From: Jiangella alba
Lineage (GTDB): Bacteria; Actinomycetota; Actinomycetes; Jiangellales; Jiangellaceae
DNA: 64,000 nt
Direction: 5' to 3'
Assembly: GCF_900106035.1 (NCBI RefSeq)
Contig: NZ_FNUC01000003.1
Span: 1,729,501 to 1,793,500 of the forward strand
The notes under the pieces were generated by a model. It had not been told where the DNA came from. It was given only the letters and a program-made list of their open reading frames with translations, and searched no databases. Both the position numbers and the translations under genes were made by a program. Numbering within the stretch: position 1 is the first letter of the stretch; every line of letters begins with the position of its first letter. Of this stretch, positions 1 to 7,754 are shown one piece after another.

Positions 1-2
1 GG

Positions 3-599
3 TCGGTCGAGGTGCTCGGGTTCGTGCCGTTCTCGCAGATCGACCCCACGTCGCTGAACCGCGCCTACTACGCCGAGCCCACCGGCGACACCAAGCCGTA
101 CGCGCTGCTGCGCGACTCCCTCGAGCGCTCCGGCCGTGTCGGCGTCGTCAAGGTGGCGCTGCGCAACAAGGAGCGGCTGGCGGTGCTGCGCTCGTTCGAG
201 GGCACGCTGATCGTGCAGACCATGCTGTGGCCCGACGAGATCCGCAAGCCCGAGTTCGACTTCCTCGGCGAGGACATCGAGGTCCGCAAGCAGGAGATGG
301 CGATGGCCGAGTCCTACATCGACACCCTCTCCGGCGACTTCGACCCCGAGGAATACCACGACGACTACCGCGAGGCGCTGCTGAAGGTGGTCGAGGCCAA
401 GGCCGAGGGCGCCGAGGTCATCGCCGCGCCTGAGGCCGAGCCCGCCGAGGGCAAGGTCGTCGACCTCATGGAGGCGCTGCGCCGCAGCGTCGAGGAGGCC
501 AAGCAGAACCGCGCGGCGGGCAAGGCCGACGCCGAGGAAGCGCCGGCCCCGGCGAAGAAGACGGCGAAGAAGGCGGCCGCCAAGCGCAAGTCCGCCTGA
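3..599 (+). CDS. ku: Non-homologous end-joining protein Ku (5' partial)
   Basis: This is the C-terminal part of a bacterial Ku, the homodimer that threads onto DNA double-strand ends and recruits LigD for non-homologous end joining. The frame is open from base 3, so the true start lies before the window. The visible part contains the Ku core signature around SQIDP and SLNRAYYAEP, then the LERSGRVGVVKVALRNKERL strand-helix region. It ends in a low-complexity Lys/Ala tail (KKTAKKAAAKRKSA). Such basic extensions are known from mycobacterial and streptomycete Ku and are linked to DNA binding. The protein is cytoplasmic or nucleoid-bound. No ligD is visible, but it could lie upstream. Identity is secure; the position of the N-terminus cannot be judged. 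Confidence 0.95.
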   Translation, partial: SVEVLGFVPFSQIDPTSLNRAYYAEPTGDTKPYALLRDSLERSGRVGVVKVALRNKERLAVLRSFEGTLIVQTMLWPDEIRKPEFDFLGEDIEVRKQEMAMAESYIDTLSGDFDPEEYHDDYREALLKVVEAKAEGAEVIAAPEAEPAEGKVVDLMEALRRSVEEAKQNRAAGKADAEEAPAPAKKTAKKAAAKRKSA

Positions 600-620
600 C
601 GGCCGCCGGTGCGGGCGGGT

Positions 621-1091
621 TCAGCAGGAAGCGATCTTCTTGAAGCCGATCCAGAACTCGCCTCGGCTGTTGACGTTGGCGTTGGTCCCGAACGTCGTGG
701 GTGTGTGCGCGCCGACGACGCGCCCGATGCGTCCCTGCGACGCCTTGTCGATGTCGACGTAGGGCCGGCCCCAGATGTTCTTGTTGAAGGTCGCGGAGGC
801 ATCGTTCGACCAGGCGCCCGCCGTGCCGCTGGTCCAGCAGGCCCGCCCGGTGGAGATCACGCGCAGGACGAGGTCGCCGTTGCCCTGCATGCGGACCAGG
901 TAGTTGCCGTTGCAGATCGCCTTCCCGTTGCCGAGGGTCCCGGCGAACGAGGTGCCGACGCAGCCGGCCACCCGCGGAGAGGCGGCGGTGTCGGGCTGGG
1001 CCGTCGCCGGCGTGGCGCCGAAGTGCAGGAGCGCCAGGCCGAGCATGGCCGTGAGGAGTGCCGTGAGTCGGTGAGGACGTACCCGGGACAT
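621..1091 (-). CDS. Secreted protein with bulb-lectin-like repeat motif
   Basis: A 156-residue exported protein of unknown function. Residues 1-31 form a Sec signal peptide with a basic start and a hydrophobic core, ending near ATPATAQ. The mature part has four cysteines (about 44, 60, 85 and 156) that could pair outside the cell. Residues 64-77 (YLVRMQGNGDLVLR) resemble the QxDxNxVxY-type beta-strand of bulb/B-type lectins, so carbohydrate binding is possible, but only one such repeat is seen. The ATG start has a good ribosome site (AAGGGG, about 6 bases upstream). The gene is a single unit between Ku and the Nudix gene, both in other orientations or operons. Secretion is likely; the lectin idea is only a suggestion. 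Confidence 0.8.
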   Translation of the reverse strand: MSRVRPHRLTALLTAMLGLALLHFGATPATAQPDTAASPRVAGCVGTSFAGTLGNGKAICNGNYLVRMQGNGDLVLRVISTGRACWTSGTAGAWSNDASATFNKNIWGRPYVDIDKASQGRIGRVVGAHTPTTFGTNANVNSRGEFWIGFKKIASC

Positions 1092-1114
1092 GTCGTTCCC
1101 CTTCCGGTGGGGGT

Positions 1115-1138
1115 CGAGGCGGCCGGTCGGCCGCCTCG
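1115..1138. promoter_or_regulatory. 24-bp palindrome in the leader of the secreted lectin-like gene
   Basis: Two perfect 11-base arms (CGAGGCGGCCG and its complement) flank a 2-base centre, 24 bases upstream of the start codon at 1091 and just upstream of its ribosome site. It could be an operator or a leader hairpin. Farther upstream on the minus strand two CTGAAGA direct repeats occur near 1160-1175. No regulator is identified. Confidence 0.35.
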
Positions 1139-1193
1139 GTCCAGGGAACGCCCCGCGATCTTCAGGATCTCTTCAGAACGGCGTCTGCGCCGC

Positions 1194-2069
1194 TCAGCGG
1201 CCGCGGGAGGTCAGCTCGAACAGGGTGGACGGGCCGATGCTGCGTCCGCCCGCCGCGCCGACCCGGGCGCGCAGCTCGCGGTCCGCCGTCACCGCGACGA
1301 CGTGGTCGTCGGGGCGCGTGGCGACGGCGGAGGCGACGGTGGCCGCGATGGCGTCGTCGCCGCTGCCGGGCGCGTCGACGACCGTGACGCCGTCGAGCGA
1401 GGCGACGCCGCGGGCCCGTCCCTCGGCGACCAGCGTGACGCGCGGCCACCACTGGGCCGCCGGCAGCTCCAGCGCCGTCGCGGGCACCGGCGCCAGCAGG
1501 GTCAGCTCGTCGCGCAGCCGGGTCGTGGCGCCCACGCGGTCGCGCCACCAGCCGTCCGGCCGCGAGCCCACCACGTTGGCCGCGTCGACCACCAGCACGA
1601 GGTCTGACGGCGCCGCCGCACGGATGCGCGGCCACATCGCACCGAACGCCGGCAGCAGCGGCAGCGCCGCGACGTCGTCGAGCGGGATCCAGGTGATGTC
1701 GAGGCTCTCCGGGTCGGCCGCCCGCCCGTCCACCGGCCGCGACGCGCGGGCGACGATGGTCGTGTAGGACCAGGGGCCGTGGTCCTCGATCCAGGCGTGG
1801 CTGGGCCGGACGGCGTCGGGCGGCACGGCGGCCTCCTCGGCGGCCTCGCGCAGCGCCGCCTCCAGCGCCGTCTCGCCCGACGAGCGCGCGCCGCCCGGCA
1901 CACCCCAGGTTCCGCCGTGGTGGCTCCAGTGCGCGCGGTGCTGCAGCAGCACGCCGCGCTCGTCGTCGACCAGCATCAGGCCGGCCGCGCCGTACCGGCC
2001 CCAGTGCCGTTGGCCGCAGGCGCAGTCGATCCAGCCGTCGCCGTCGTGCCGGTGGTGGACGAGGGTCAA
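1194..2069 (-). CDS. Nudix hydrolase fused to a NYN/PIN-like domain
   Basis: A 291-residue cytoplasmic protein with two domains. Residues about 25-140 are a Nudix fold; the Nudix box is at 60-82 (G-x5-E-x7-REAAEEAAV), with Ala in place of the usual Gly near its end. A CACGQRHWG motif precedes it, as in many actinobacterial Nudix proteins. Residues about 155-285 begin with LVLVVDAANVVG and end with VTADRELRAR, an arrangement of acidic residues typical of YacP/NYN-type nucleases. The TTG start at 2069 was chosen because it overlaps the upstream stop (TTGA) and has GGAG 8 bases before it; a far longer N-terminal reading is out-of-frame noise. It is co-transcribed with the DUF6328 gene. Substrate is unknown; nucleotide sanitation or RNA decay are both possible. 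Confidence 0.85.
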   Translation of the reverse strand: MTLVHHRHDGDGWIDCACGQRHWGRYGAAGLMLVDDERGVLLQHRAHWSHHGGTWGVPGGARSSGETALEAALREAAEEAAVPPDAVRPSHAWIEDHGPWSYTTIVARASRPVDGRAADPESLDITWIPLDDVAALPLLPAFGAMWPRIRAAAPSDLVLVVDAANVVGSRPDGWWRDRVGATTRLRDELTLLAPVPATALELPAAQWWPRVTLVAEGRARGVASLDGVTVVDAPGSGDDAIAATVASAVATRPDDHVVAVTADRELRARVGAAGGRSIGPSTLFELTSRGR

Positions 2070-2542
2070 GACGAGCTCCGCGCGCGGACGCGGGCCGGGA
2101 TCACGTACCAGAACACGATGAACCAGAGTAGCGCCGCGCCGTCGATGGTGATCGCCAGCCAGCGCACCAGCACGACGTCCAGCGCCAGCAGCAGCCCGCC
2201 GCACACGGCCAGCATGAGCAGCGCCAGCCCGCCCGCGGTCATCCGCGACGCCAGCGGGATCATCCGGTCGCGCAGGCCCTGCCGGAACACGATGCGGTGG
2301 AACGAGACCGGCGCGATCAGCAGCGCCATCGACATCGCCGACAGCACGATCGTCACCGCGAACACGTCGTGGGTGAAGTCGTCGGCGTCGCGGAACGGCG
2401 AGGTGAACGCGATGGTCAGCAGGAACGCGAACAGGATCTGCACGCCGGTCTGCGCGATGCGCAGCTCCTGCAGCAGCTCGTTCCAATGCCGGTCGTAGCG
2501 CCCGGCCTGGTCCTCGTTGCGGGTGTACCGTGGCTCGTCCAC
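2066..2542 (-). CDS. DUF6328 family membrane protein
   Basis: A 158-residue membrane protein matching the DUF6328 pattern: a charged cytoplasmic start with RHWNELLQELRIAQTGVQIL, followed by a hydrophobic segment ending FLLTIAFTSPF, then three more transmembrane segments. The conserved LQELR-QTGVQ region and the SFHRIVFRQGLR loop between helices 2 and 3 are typical of the family, which has no established biochemical role. The GTG at 2542 is preferred over an upstream start because AGGAGG lies 4 bases upstream of it. Its stop overlaps the TTG of the downstream Nudix-NYN gene, so the two are translationally coupled. Family membership is firm; function is not known. Confidence 0.85.
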   Translation of the reverse strand: MDEPRYTRNEDQAGRYDRHWNELLQELRIAQTGVQILFAFLLTIAFTSPFRDADDFTHDVFAVTIVLSAMSMALLIAPVSFHRIVFRQGLRDRMIPLASRMTAGGLALLMLAVCGGLLLALDVVLVRWLAITIDGAALLWFIVFWYVIPARVRARSSS

Positions 2543-2615
2543 CGCACCTCCTATCCGGCGGATCGTACCCAAACCCGCCCAAATGAGCTTGCCCGCCGTT
2601 CGCGCCGGTGGTCGG

Positions 2616-2621
2616 TAGAGT
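2616..2621 (+). promoter_or_regulatory. -10 element (TAGAGT) for leaderless mRNA
   Basis: TAGAGT stands 6 bases before the GTG at 2628, with no Shine-Dalgarno in between. This fits the TANNNT rule for actinobacterial leaderless transcripts. Confidence 0.55.
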
Positions 2622-2627
2622 CCGACC

Positions 2628-3698
2628 GTGGCTCACAGCGCGGACCTCGCCGACTACGAGCGCCGGTTCCGGCGCAGTGGCCTGCCGTTGTTCATCGAGG
2701 ACTACACCGCGAGCGAGGACATCTTCACCCGCGCGGCGCCGTGGCTGGCGCTGGTGTTCCTGGGCGAGATGCTCGGCGCGACCGAGCTGGAGTGGCCGTT
2801 CCTGCTCAACGTGGCCGCCGCGCTCGGCGGGCTGGCCATCCTGGTCGCCGCGTTCGGGGCGCTCAACCGCATTCGCGGCCGCCGCTTCCTGGAGCTGCCG
2901 CGTGAGGTCGGACGGCCCGAGCTGGCGGCGTTCGTGCTGGTGCCGGCGCTGTTGCCGGTGATCTTCTCCGGTCAGTGGCGGCAGTTCTTCGGCATCATCA
3001 TCGGCAACTCGGTGTTCCTGCTGCTGGTGTACCTGGTGGTCGGGTACGGCCTGATCGCGACGGTGCTCTGGGCGCTCAGCCGCATGGCCGACGAGCTCGC
3101 GGCGTCGCTGGGGCGGCTGGTCCGGACGCTGCCGCTGCTGCTGATCTTCTCGCTCGTGCTGTTCGTCAACGCCGAGATGTGGCAGATGTTCGGGAACATG
3201 CCGCGGGCGTTCGCGCTGGTCGTGATGGGGTTCCTACTCGGCCTGGGCCTGGTGTTCTTCGCCGTCCGGGCGCCCGGCCTGGTGCGCCAGCTCGAGAGCG
3301 ACCTCAACGGCGACTCCCGGCCGCTGACCCGCCGCCAGCGCATCAACGTCGGGCTGACGCTCGTGGTGAGCCAGATCCTGCAGGTCTCCGTCGTCAGCGC
3401 CGGCGTCGGCGCGTTCTTCGTCGCGTTCGGACTGTTCGCGGTGACGCCGGAGGTGGGTGAGGCGTGGGCCGGCACCACCGGCTCGTGGAGCCAGACGATC
3501 TCGCTGTTCGGCCACGAGACGCTGCTGTCGGAGACGCTGCTGCGGGTGGCCGGCGGGATGGCGGCGTTCACGGGCCTCTACTACGCCATCTCCATCCTCA
3601 CCGACTCCACCTACCGCGACGAGTTCATGGCCGGCGTCACCACCGAGATGCGCGGCGTGTTCGAGGCCCGCACGCAGTACCTCGCCCTGCGCGACTGA
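2628..3698 (+). CDS. Polytopic membrane protein of unknown function
   Basis: A 356-residue integral membrane protein that I do not recognise as a named family. A short charged cytoplasmic start (about residues 1-38) is followed by roughly eight hydrophobic segments, with a cytoplasmic-looking linker near 222-240 (QLESDLNGDSRPLTRRQRIN) in the middle. The second half begins with a segment containing VGLTLVVSQILQVSVVS. No catalytic motif, metal ligand set or nucleotide site is visible. The GTG start has a TAGAGT hexamer 6 bases upstream and no ribosome site, so it is probably translated from a leaderless mRNA. It is divergent from the DUF6328 operon and convergent, 6 bases apart, with the TolB-like gene. 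No functional inference is justified. Confidence 0.8.
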   Translation: MAHSADLADYERRFRRSGLPLFIEDYTASEDIFTRAAPWLALVFLGEMLGATELEWPFLLNVAAALGGLAILVAAFGALNRIRGRRFLELPREVGRPELAAFVLVPALLPVIFSGQWRQFFGIIIGNSVFLLLVYLVVGYGLIATVLWALSRMADELAASLGRLVRTLPLLLIFSLVLFVNAEMWQMFGNMPRAFALVVMGFLLGLGLVFFAVRAPGLVRQLESDLNGDSRPLTRRQRINVGLTLVVSQILQVSVVSAGVGAFFVAFGLFAVTPEVGEAWAGTTGSWSQTISLFGHETLLSETLLRVAGGMAAFTGLYYAISILTDSTYRDEFMAGVTTEMRGVFEARTQYLALRD

Positions 3699-3704
3699 CG
3701 GCGC

Positions 3705-4901
3705 TCAGCCGAGCACGTACGGGTTGTCGAAGGCGTCGGGGTCGGGGTCGGCCGGCCGGACCTCGGTGGCCGACTCGCAGGCGTCGCCGACGGTGCACCG
3801 GACGAGCGCGGCGCTGGCGTCGTCGTGGGCCTCGATCACGACCGAGGTGGGCGACTCCCAGCGCAGCGCGTTGGCCGCCTGGAACGTGAACCGGCCCATC
3901 TCGGCGCCGGTACGGGCGTCGAGGATCACCACGTCGTCGGGCCGCTCGACGCTGTCCCACGTCTCGACCATGGCCAGGTACCGGCCGTCCGGCGAGAACT
4001 GGTGCAGGTAGCCGTCGGCCAGCCCCCACAGCGTCGTGCCGGTCGCGAGGTCGGTCACCTCGGCCGGTCCGGTGGTGCCCCCCAGGACGGCGAGCCCGCC
4101 GGGCGACACGGCACGGACGCCGAGGTCCTCACGGAGCAGTGCGACCTCGCCGCCGGGGGCCCAGGCGTAGGTGCCCCAGGACTCGTTCGCCGCCGCCTCC
4201 ACGACCACCCTGCCGTCGTCCAGGAAGCCCTTCGGCCGGGCACCCGGGCTGGGCGCGTCGGGCAGCTCGCCCACCACCTCGCCGGTGACGGCGTCGTAGA
4301 CCATGACGATGCTGGTGAGGCCGTCCTCGCGGGCCTGCTCGTCGGTGGCCCAGTCGTAGTCCGGCACGCCCCACGCGATCAGCTCGCCGCCGGGGGAGAC
4401 CGCCGGCGTGGTGACCCGGCCGTCGGCCAGCACGACCTCGTCGCCGTCGTCGGAGACCAGGGTCAGCGTGGAGTCGCCGTTGGCGGAGGCTTCCGACCCC
4501 CACGTCCACACCACGTAGCCGTCGCTCACCCGCTGGATGACCGGCCGGTCGGCCCTCGCCTCCCAGGCGATGCCGGTCGGCGTCACCTGGGAGCCGACGT
4601 GCAGGGCGCCGTCGGCGTACCAGGGCACTTCCGGCGCCGGCCCGGTGGGGAGCGCGCCGAGATCGATCACGTCCGCGTCGCCGGTGCCGGCCGGTGGGGC
4701 GTCGGTGCGTGGCGCCGATGGACCGACCAGCGCGACCCCGGCCGCGGCGGCCGCCACCACGAGCGCCGCGCCGCCGCCGGCGACGAACCGGGCCCGGCGC
4801 CGGGCGCGCACGGCCCGGCGGATGGCGCCGTCGGCGAAACCGGGCGGCACCTCACGGACCGCGTCGTCGACGGCGGCGCGCAGCAGGTGTTCGACGTTCA
4901 T
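3705..4901 (-). CDS. Membrane-anchored TolB-like beta-propeller protein, partner of SigE-family sigma factor
   Basis: A 398-residue protein. Residues 1-50 are a cytoplasmic segment starting MNVEHLLRAAVDDAVREV. A single membrane helix follows at about 55-75 (rich in Ala/Val), then a large outside domain. That domain has repeated blades with motifs such as SPGGELIAWG, SPGGLAVLGG and SPDGRYLAMV, the pattern of TolB/WD40-like propellers. Such proteins commonly follow SigE-family sigma genes in actinobacteria, and the short cytoplasmic part may act as an anti-sigma or sensing segment. The ATG is 2 bases after the sigma factor stop, so both genes form one operon. The pairing is well supported; the sensing role is inferred. 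Confidence 0.82.
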   Translation of the reverse strand: MNVEHLLRAAVDDAVREVPPGFADGAIRRAVRARRRARFVAGGGAALVVAAAAAGVALVGPSAPRTDAPPAGTGDADVIDLGALPTGPAPEVPWYADGALHVGSQVTPTGIAWEARADRPVIQRVSDGYVVWTWGSEASANGDSTLTLVSDDGDEVVLADGRVTTPAVSPGGELIAWGVPDYDWATDEQAREDGLTSIVMVYDAVTGEVVGELPDAPSPGARPKGFLDDGRVVVEAAANESWGTYAWAPGGEVALLREDLGVRAVSPGGLAVLGGTTGPAEVTDLATGTTLWGLADGYLHQFSPDGRYLAMVETWDSVERPDDVVILDARTGAEMGRFTFQAANALRWESPTSVVIEAHDDASAALVRCTVGDACESATEVRPADPDPDAFDNPYVLG

Positions 4902-4903
4902 CG

Positions 4904-5416
4904 TCAGGCTCCGTCCAGGGTCGGTTCGAGGGCGAGGGCGCGCAGCCGGGCGAGGGCCCGGTGCGCCTGGCTGCGCACCGTCCCGGTCGAGCAGCCGAGC
5001 AGGGCGGCGATCTCCCGCTCGGGCAGGTCCTCGTAGTAGCGCAGCACCAGCACGGCTCGCTGCCGCGGTGCGAGGCGCTGTAGCAGCCGCAGGACGTCCA
5101 GGCGGTCGCCGACGAGGTCGGCGGCGTCGGGCGCCGGTCCCTCCGGCACGTCGCCGACCGGGTCCTCGCGCAGCACCAGCCGCCGGCGCCACCGGGTGAC
5201 CTGGTCGTTGTAGATGACCCGGCGCACGTACGCTTCGGGGTCGTCCACCTTGCGCCAGCGCCGGTACAGCTTGGCCAGCGCGCCCTGTACGAGGTCCTCG
5301 GCCATGTGCCGGTCGCCGCACAGGGCGTACGCGGTGCGCAGTAGCGCCAGCGACCGCCCGGTGACGAATCGCCGGAACTCCTCGTCGTCCTGCGGATCCA
5401 CCCTGCCTCCAGTCAT
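4904..5416 (-). CDS. SigE-family RNA polymerase sigma factor (ECF type)
   Basis: A 170-residue group 4 sigma factor. Region 2 spans about residues 12-80, with CGDRHMAEDLVQGALAKLYR and RRVIYNDQVTRWRRR (the -10 recognition part). Region 4 spans about 105-160, with LAPRQRAVLVLRYYEDLPER and a helix-turn-helix ending STGTVRSQAHRALARLR. This spacing and the N-terminal DDEEFRRFVTGR motif match the actinobacterial SigE (ECF39/40-like) family. It would direct RNA polymerase to a small regulon that includes its own operon. The start is ATG at 5416; the longer upstream reading is low-complexity noise. The downstream gene is a membrane-anchored partner that may control it. The inducing signal is unknown. 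Confidence 0.93.
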   Translation of the reverse strand: MTGGRVDPQDDEEFRRFVTGRSLALLRTAYALCGDRHMAEDLVQGALAKLYRRWRKVDDPEAYVRRVIYNDQVTRWRRRLVLREDPVGDVPEGPAPDAADLVGDRLDVLRLLQRLAPRQRAVLVLRYYEDLPEREIAALLGCSTGTVRSQAHRALARLRALALEPTLDGA

Positions 5417-5565
5417 GCGCCGTCACATCCGAGGACGCACGAACGGGCCGGAACGCTGCATGGAGCGTGCGCGAAGGATGCGGCCTATGCAACGGGTTCG
5501 GCGGCCCGGCCCGTCTTCGGGGTGAGGCGGGCGGTGTGCCCGCACCGGCGACCGGAGGGCCCGCC

Positions 5566-6184
5566 ATGCCTCGATCGATGCTGCCTGCCTGCGCACTGAC
5601 ACTGCTGGTCAGCGCGGTCGTGGGGTGCGCGGTGCCGGAGCCGGTCGCGGCACCTGCGTCGGGTCCGCGACGGCGACGGCGTGCTGGTGGTGGGCGACTC
5701 CATCGCCCGGGCGACGGTGGACGACCTGGCCGCGCGGGTGGGCGCGGCGTCCGGGCTGTCCGTGGCCGTCACCGCGCACGCGGGCCGGCCGACGGCGCCG
5801 GCGGTGGACTGGATCGTCGCGAACGCGGGGCTGATCCCGGACCGCGGCCTCGTCGTCGTCAGCGGGGCGAACGACGTGTTCGCGCCGCTGGGCTGGTGGC
5901 GGCAGGTGGAGCGGGTGCTGGACGCGGCGGACGGCCGCCCGGTCTACTGGCTCACCGTCCACGTGGACCGCTGGCGCGGCGACGCGACGCAGCGTTCGGC
6001 CGACCGCGCGCACTCGGACTGGCTGAACGACCAGTTGCGGGCGGTCGCGGAGCGGCACCCGAACCTGGTGGTCGTCGACTGGGCCGGCGCGCTGTCCGAC
6101 GACTGGCTGTCCGACGGCGTGCATCCGTCCGACGCCGGCGTCGCCGCCTGGTGCGGGCTGCTGGAACGTGCGATGGGGCTGTAG
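5566..6184 (+). pseudogene. SGNH/GDSL hydrolase lipoprotein with apparent frameshift
   Basis: From ATG 5566, with GGAGGG upstream, the frame encodes a clean lipoprotein signal (MPRSMLPACALTLLVSAVVG, then Cys) up to about base 5660. The frame then runs on as low-complexity Arg. From about 5663, in the next frame, an SGNH hydrolase domain begins: LVVGDSI (block I serine), SGANDVF (block III) and SDGVHPSDAG (block V Asp-His), ending at 6184. Removing one G from the GGG at 5661-5663 joins signal and enzyme into a coherent protein of about 205 residues. The domain could start alone at GTG 5681, but that start removes strand 1 and leaves the protein without its signal. A pseudogene, a sequencing error or a slippage site are all possible. 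Confidence 0.7.
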
Positions 6185-6213
6185 GGGCTCGAACGCGACT
6201 TCCGCTGACGGCG

Positions 6214-7653
6214 TCAGGGTGCGGCGATGGGGGCGAGCGCGCGGACGTCGTCGGGGGAGGCGAGGTCCTGGACGGCGACGAAGACGGTGCGGACGCCGCG
6301 ATCGAACAGCTCGCGGTACCGCAGCGCCGTCTGCTCGGCCGTCGCCGCGTGGTGCTTGCGCGCGTACGCCGCCGCGGTGGCGTTGCCGCGGGCCCGTTCG
6401 ACTCGCCGCCAGACGTCGTCGCGGTCGCGGCCGACGATGGGGAGGTCGAGGACGGTGACGGCGACGTCGCGGCCGGTGCGGTCGCGGTGCTTCTCGAACA
6501 CCGCCAGCCGTTCGTCGAAGCCGTCGTCGGTGCGCAGGTTGCAGGCGTCGCCGAGGGCCGCGGCGATGCGCAGCGACCGGTCGCCGGACCCGCCGACGAC
6601 GATCTCCGGCCGTCCCGCGGGCCGTGGGTAGGACGTCGTCTCGGGCAGCTCGACCCGGTCGCCGGAGTACGCCTTGGTGCCCGGCGCCCACAGCGCGCGG
6701 ATCGTCTCGATGGCCCGTTCCAGCTCGTCCAGCCGCTCCTTCGGGCCCGGGAAGGCCAGCCCGTGCACCTCGTGCTCCCGGCCGAACCAGCCGGCGCCGA
6801 TGCCGACGAACGCTCGGCCGCCGCTGAGCACGTCCAGCGTCGCGACCGACTTCGCGATGATGCCGCCGCGGCGGAACGTCACCGGGGTGCACAGCGGGCC
6901 CAGGCGCAGGCCGGTGCCGAGGCCGGCGATCATCCCGAGGGTGGTGAACGGCTCCGGGATCGGGTCCCAGGCGCGGCCGACCTGCGGGATCTGGATCAGG
7001 TGGTCCATCAGCGCCAGCCCGGCGAACCCGGCGTCGTCGGCGGCCAGCGCGACCTCCTTGAGCCAGCCGGCCGGGTCGTCGCCCCACGGGAAACGGGAGA
7101 CCTGCAGGATCACCTGGCGCTCGCCCGGCGTGTCGGCGGCGGGCGCCGCGGGGGTCGCGACGGCGTCGTCGCGCGGCGCGTCCGCCGTGACCGTGACGAC
7201 CAGGTCCCAGCCCTCGCCGTCCAGCTCGGCCGCGACCTCGCCCGCGCGGCGCAGCTGGCCGGCCAGCGCGGGCGCCGGGACCGGCCGGTCGCGGGCGGCG
7301 TTGCGGGCCCGGCACAACTCGGCGGGGGTGTCGAAGCGGACGGCGACGGCGGGCAGCCCGGCCTCGCGGGCGACGGCGAGGTAGCCGCGGCGGCGATCGG
7401 CGTCGAGGCCCAGCGTGTCGACGACGACGGTGAGCCCGCGCCCGGCCCGCGCGGCGACGATGCGGTCGAGCAGCGCGAACGCGTCGTCCGTCGCGTCGAG
7501 GTCGTGCCGGCCACTGCCCACGACGCCGCGCAGGTCGTCGGAGGACACGATCTCCTGCGCGCGGTAGTGGTCTCGCGCCCACACCGACTTGCCCGCGCCG
7601 GAGGCGCCGACCAGCACCACCAGAGCGGGGTCCGGGATCGGCTGTGTCGTCAC
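6214..7653 (-). CDS. P-loop kinase fused to F420-type LLM oxidoreductase
   Basis: A 479-residue cytoplasmic fusion. Residues 1 to about 165 are a polynucleotide-kinase-like AAA_33 domain: Walker A GASGAGKS at about 16-23, VSSDDLRG after strand 2, and VVVDTLGLDADRR as the second acidic motif. After a Pro/Ala linker near 170-185, residues about 190-479 form a luciferase-like TIM barrel, with HLIQIPQVGRAWDP, GTGLRLGPLCTPVTFR and GGRAFVGIGAGWFGREHE. These are typical of actinobacterial F420-dependent LLM oxidoreductases. The kinase may phosphorylate a nucleic acid end or a small molecule; the oxidoreductase would use F420 or FMN. GTG 7653 has TAACCT 6 bases upstream and no ribosome site. Domain calls are firm; the joint function is unknown. 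Confidence 0.88.
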   Translation of the reverse strand: MTTQPIPDPALVVLVGASGAGKSVWARDHYRAQEIVSSDDLRGVVGSGRHDLDATDDAFALLDRIVAARAGRGLTVVVDTLGLDADRRRGYLAVAREAGLPAVAVRFDTPAELCRARNAARDRPVPAPALAGQLRRAGEVAAELDGEGWDLVVTVTADAPRDDAVATPAAPAADTPGERQVILQVSRFPWGDDPAGWLKEVALAADDAGFAGLALMDHLIQIPQVGRAWDPIPEPFTTLGMIAGLGTGLRLGPLCTPVTFRRGGIIAKSVATLDVLSGGRAFVGIGAGWFGREHEVHGLAFPGPKERLDELERAIETIRALWAPGTKAYSGDRVELPETTSYPRPAGRPEIVVGGSGDRSLRIAAALGDACNLRTDDGFDERLAVFEKHRDRTGRDVAVTVLDLPIVGRDRDDVWRRVERARGNATAAAYARKHHAATAEQTALRYRELFDRGVRTVFVAVQDLASPDDVRALAPIAAP

Positions 7654-7659
7654 GGGCTC

Positions 7660-7665
7660 AGGTTA
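7660..7665 (-). promoter_or_regulatory. -10 element (TAACCT) for leaderless mRNA
   Basis: TAACCT on the minus strand stands 6 bases before the GTG at 7653, with no ribosome site. It fits the leaderless TANNNT pattern; no convincing -35 is seen. Confidence 0.5.
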
Positions 7666-7754
7666 GGGGGTGGACCGGCGCCATCCTGCGGTGCGCGTCC
7701 TCCGTATCACCTCTCATGGGCCGCGAACTCGCGGCAGGTAGGGGGAACGTCATC

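Noticed and set aside
3705-5567. A 620-residue reading of the TolB-like protein starting at 5567
   Set aside because: The first 220 codons run through the sigma factor gene in a different frame and are Arg/Pro/Gly noise; ATG 4901 directly follows the sigma factor stop.
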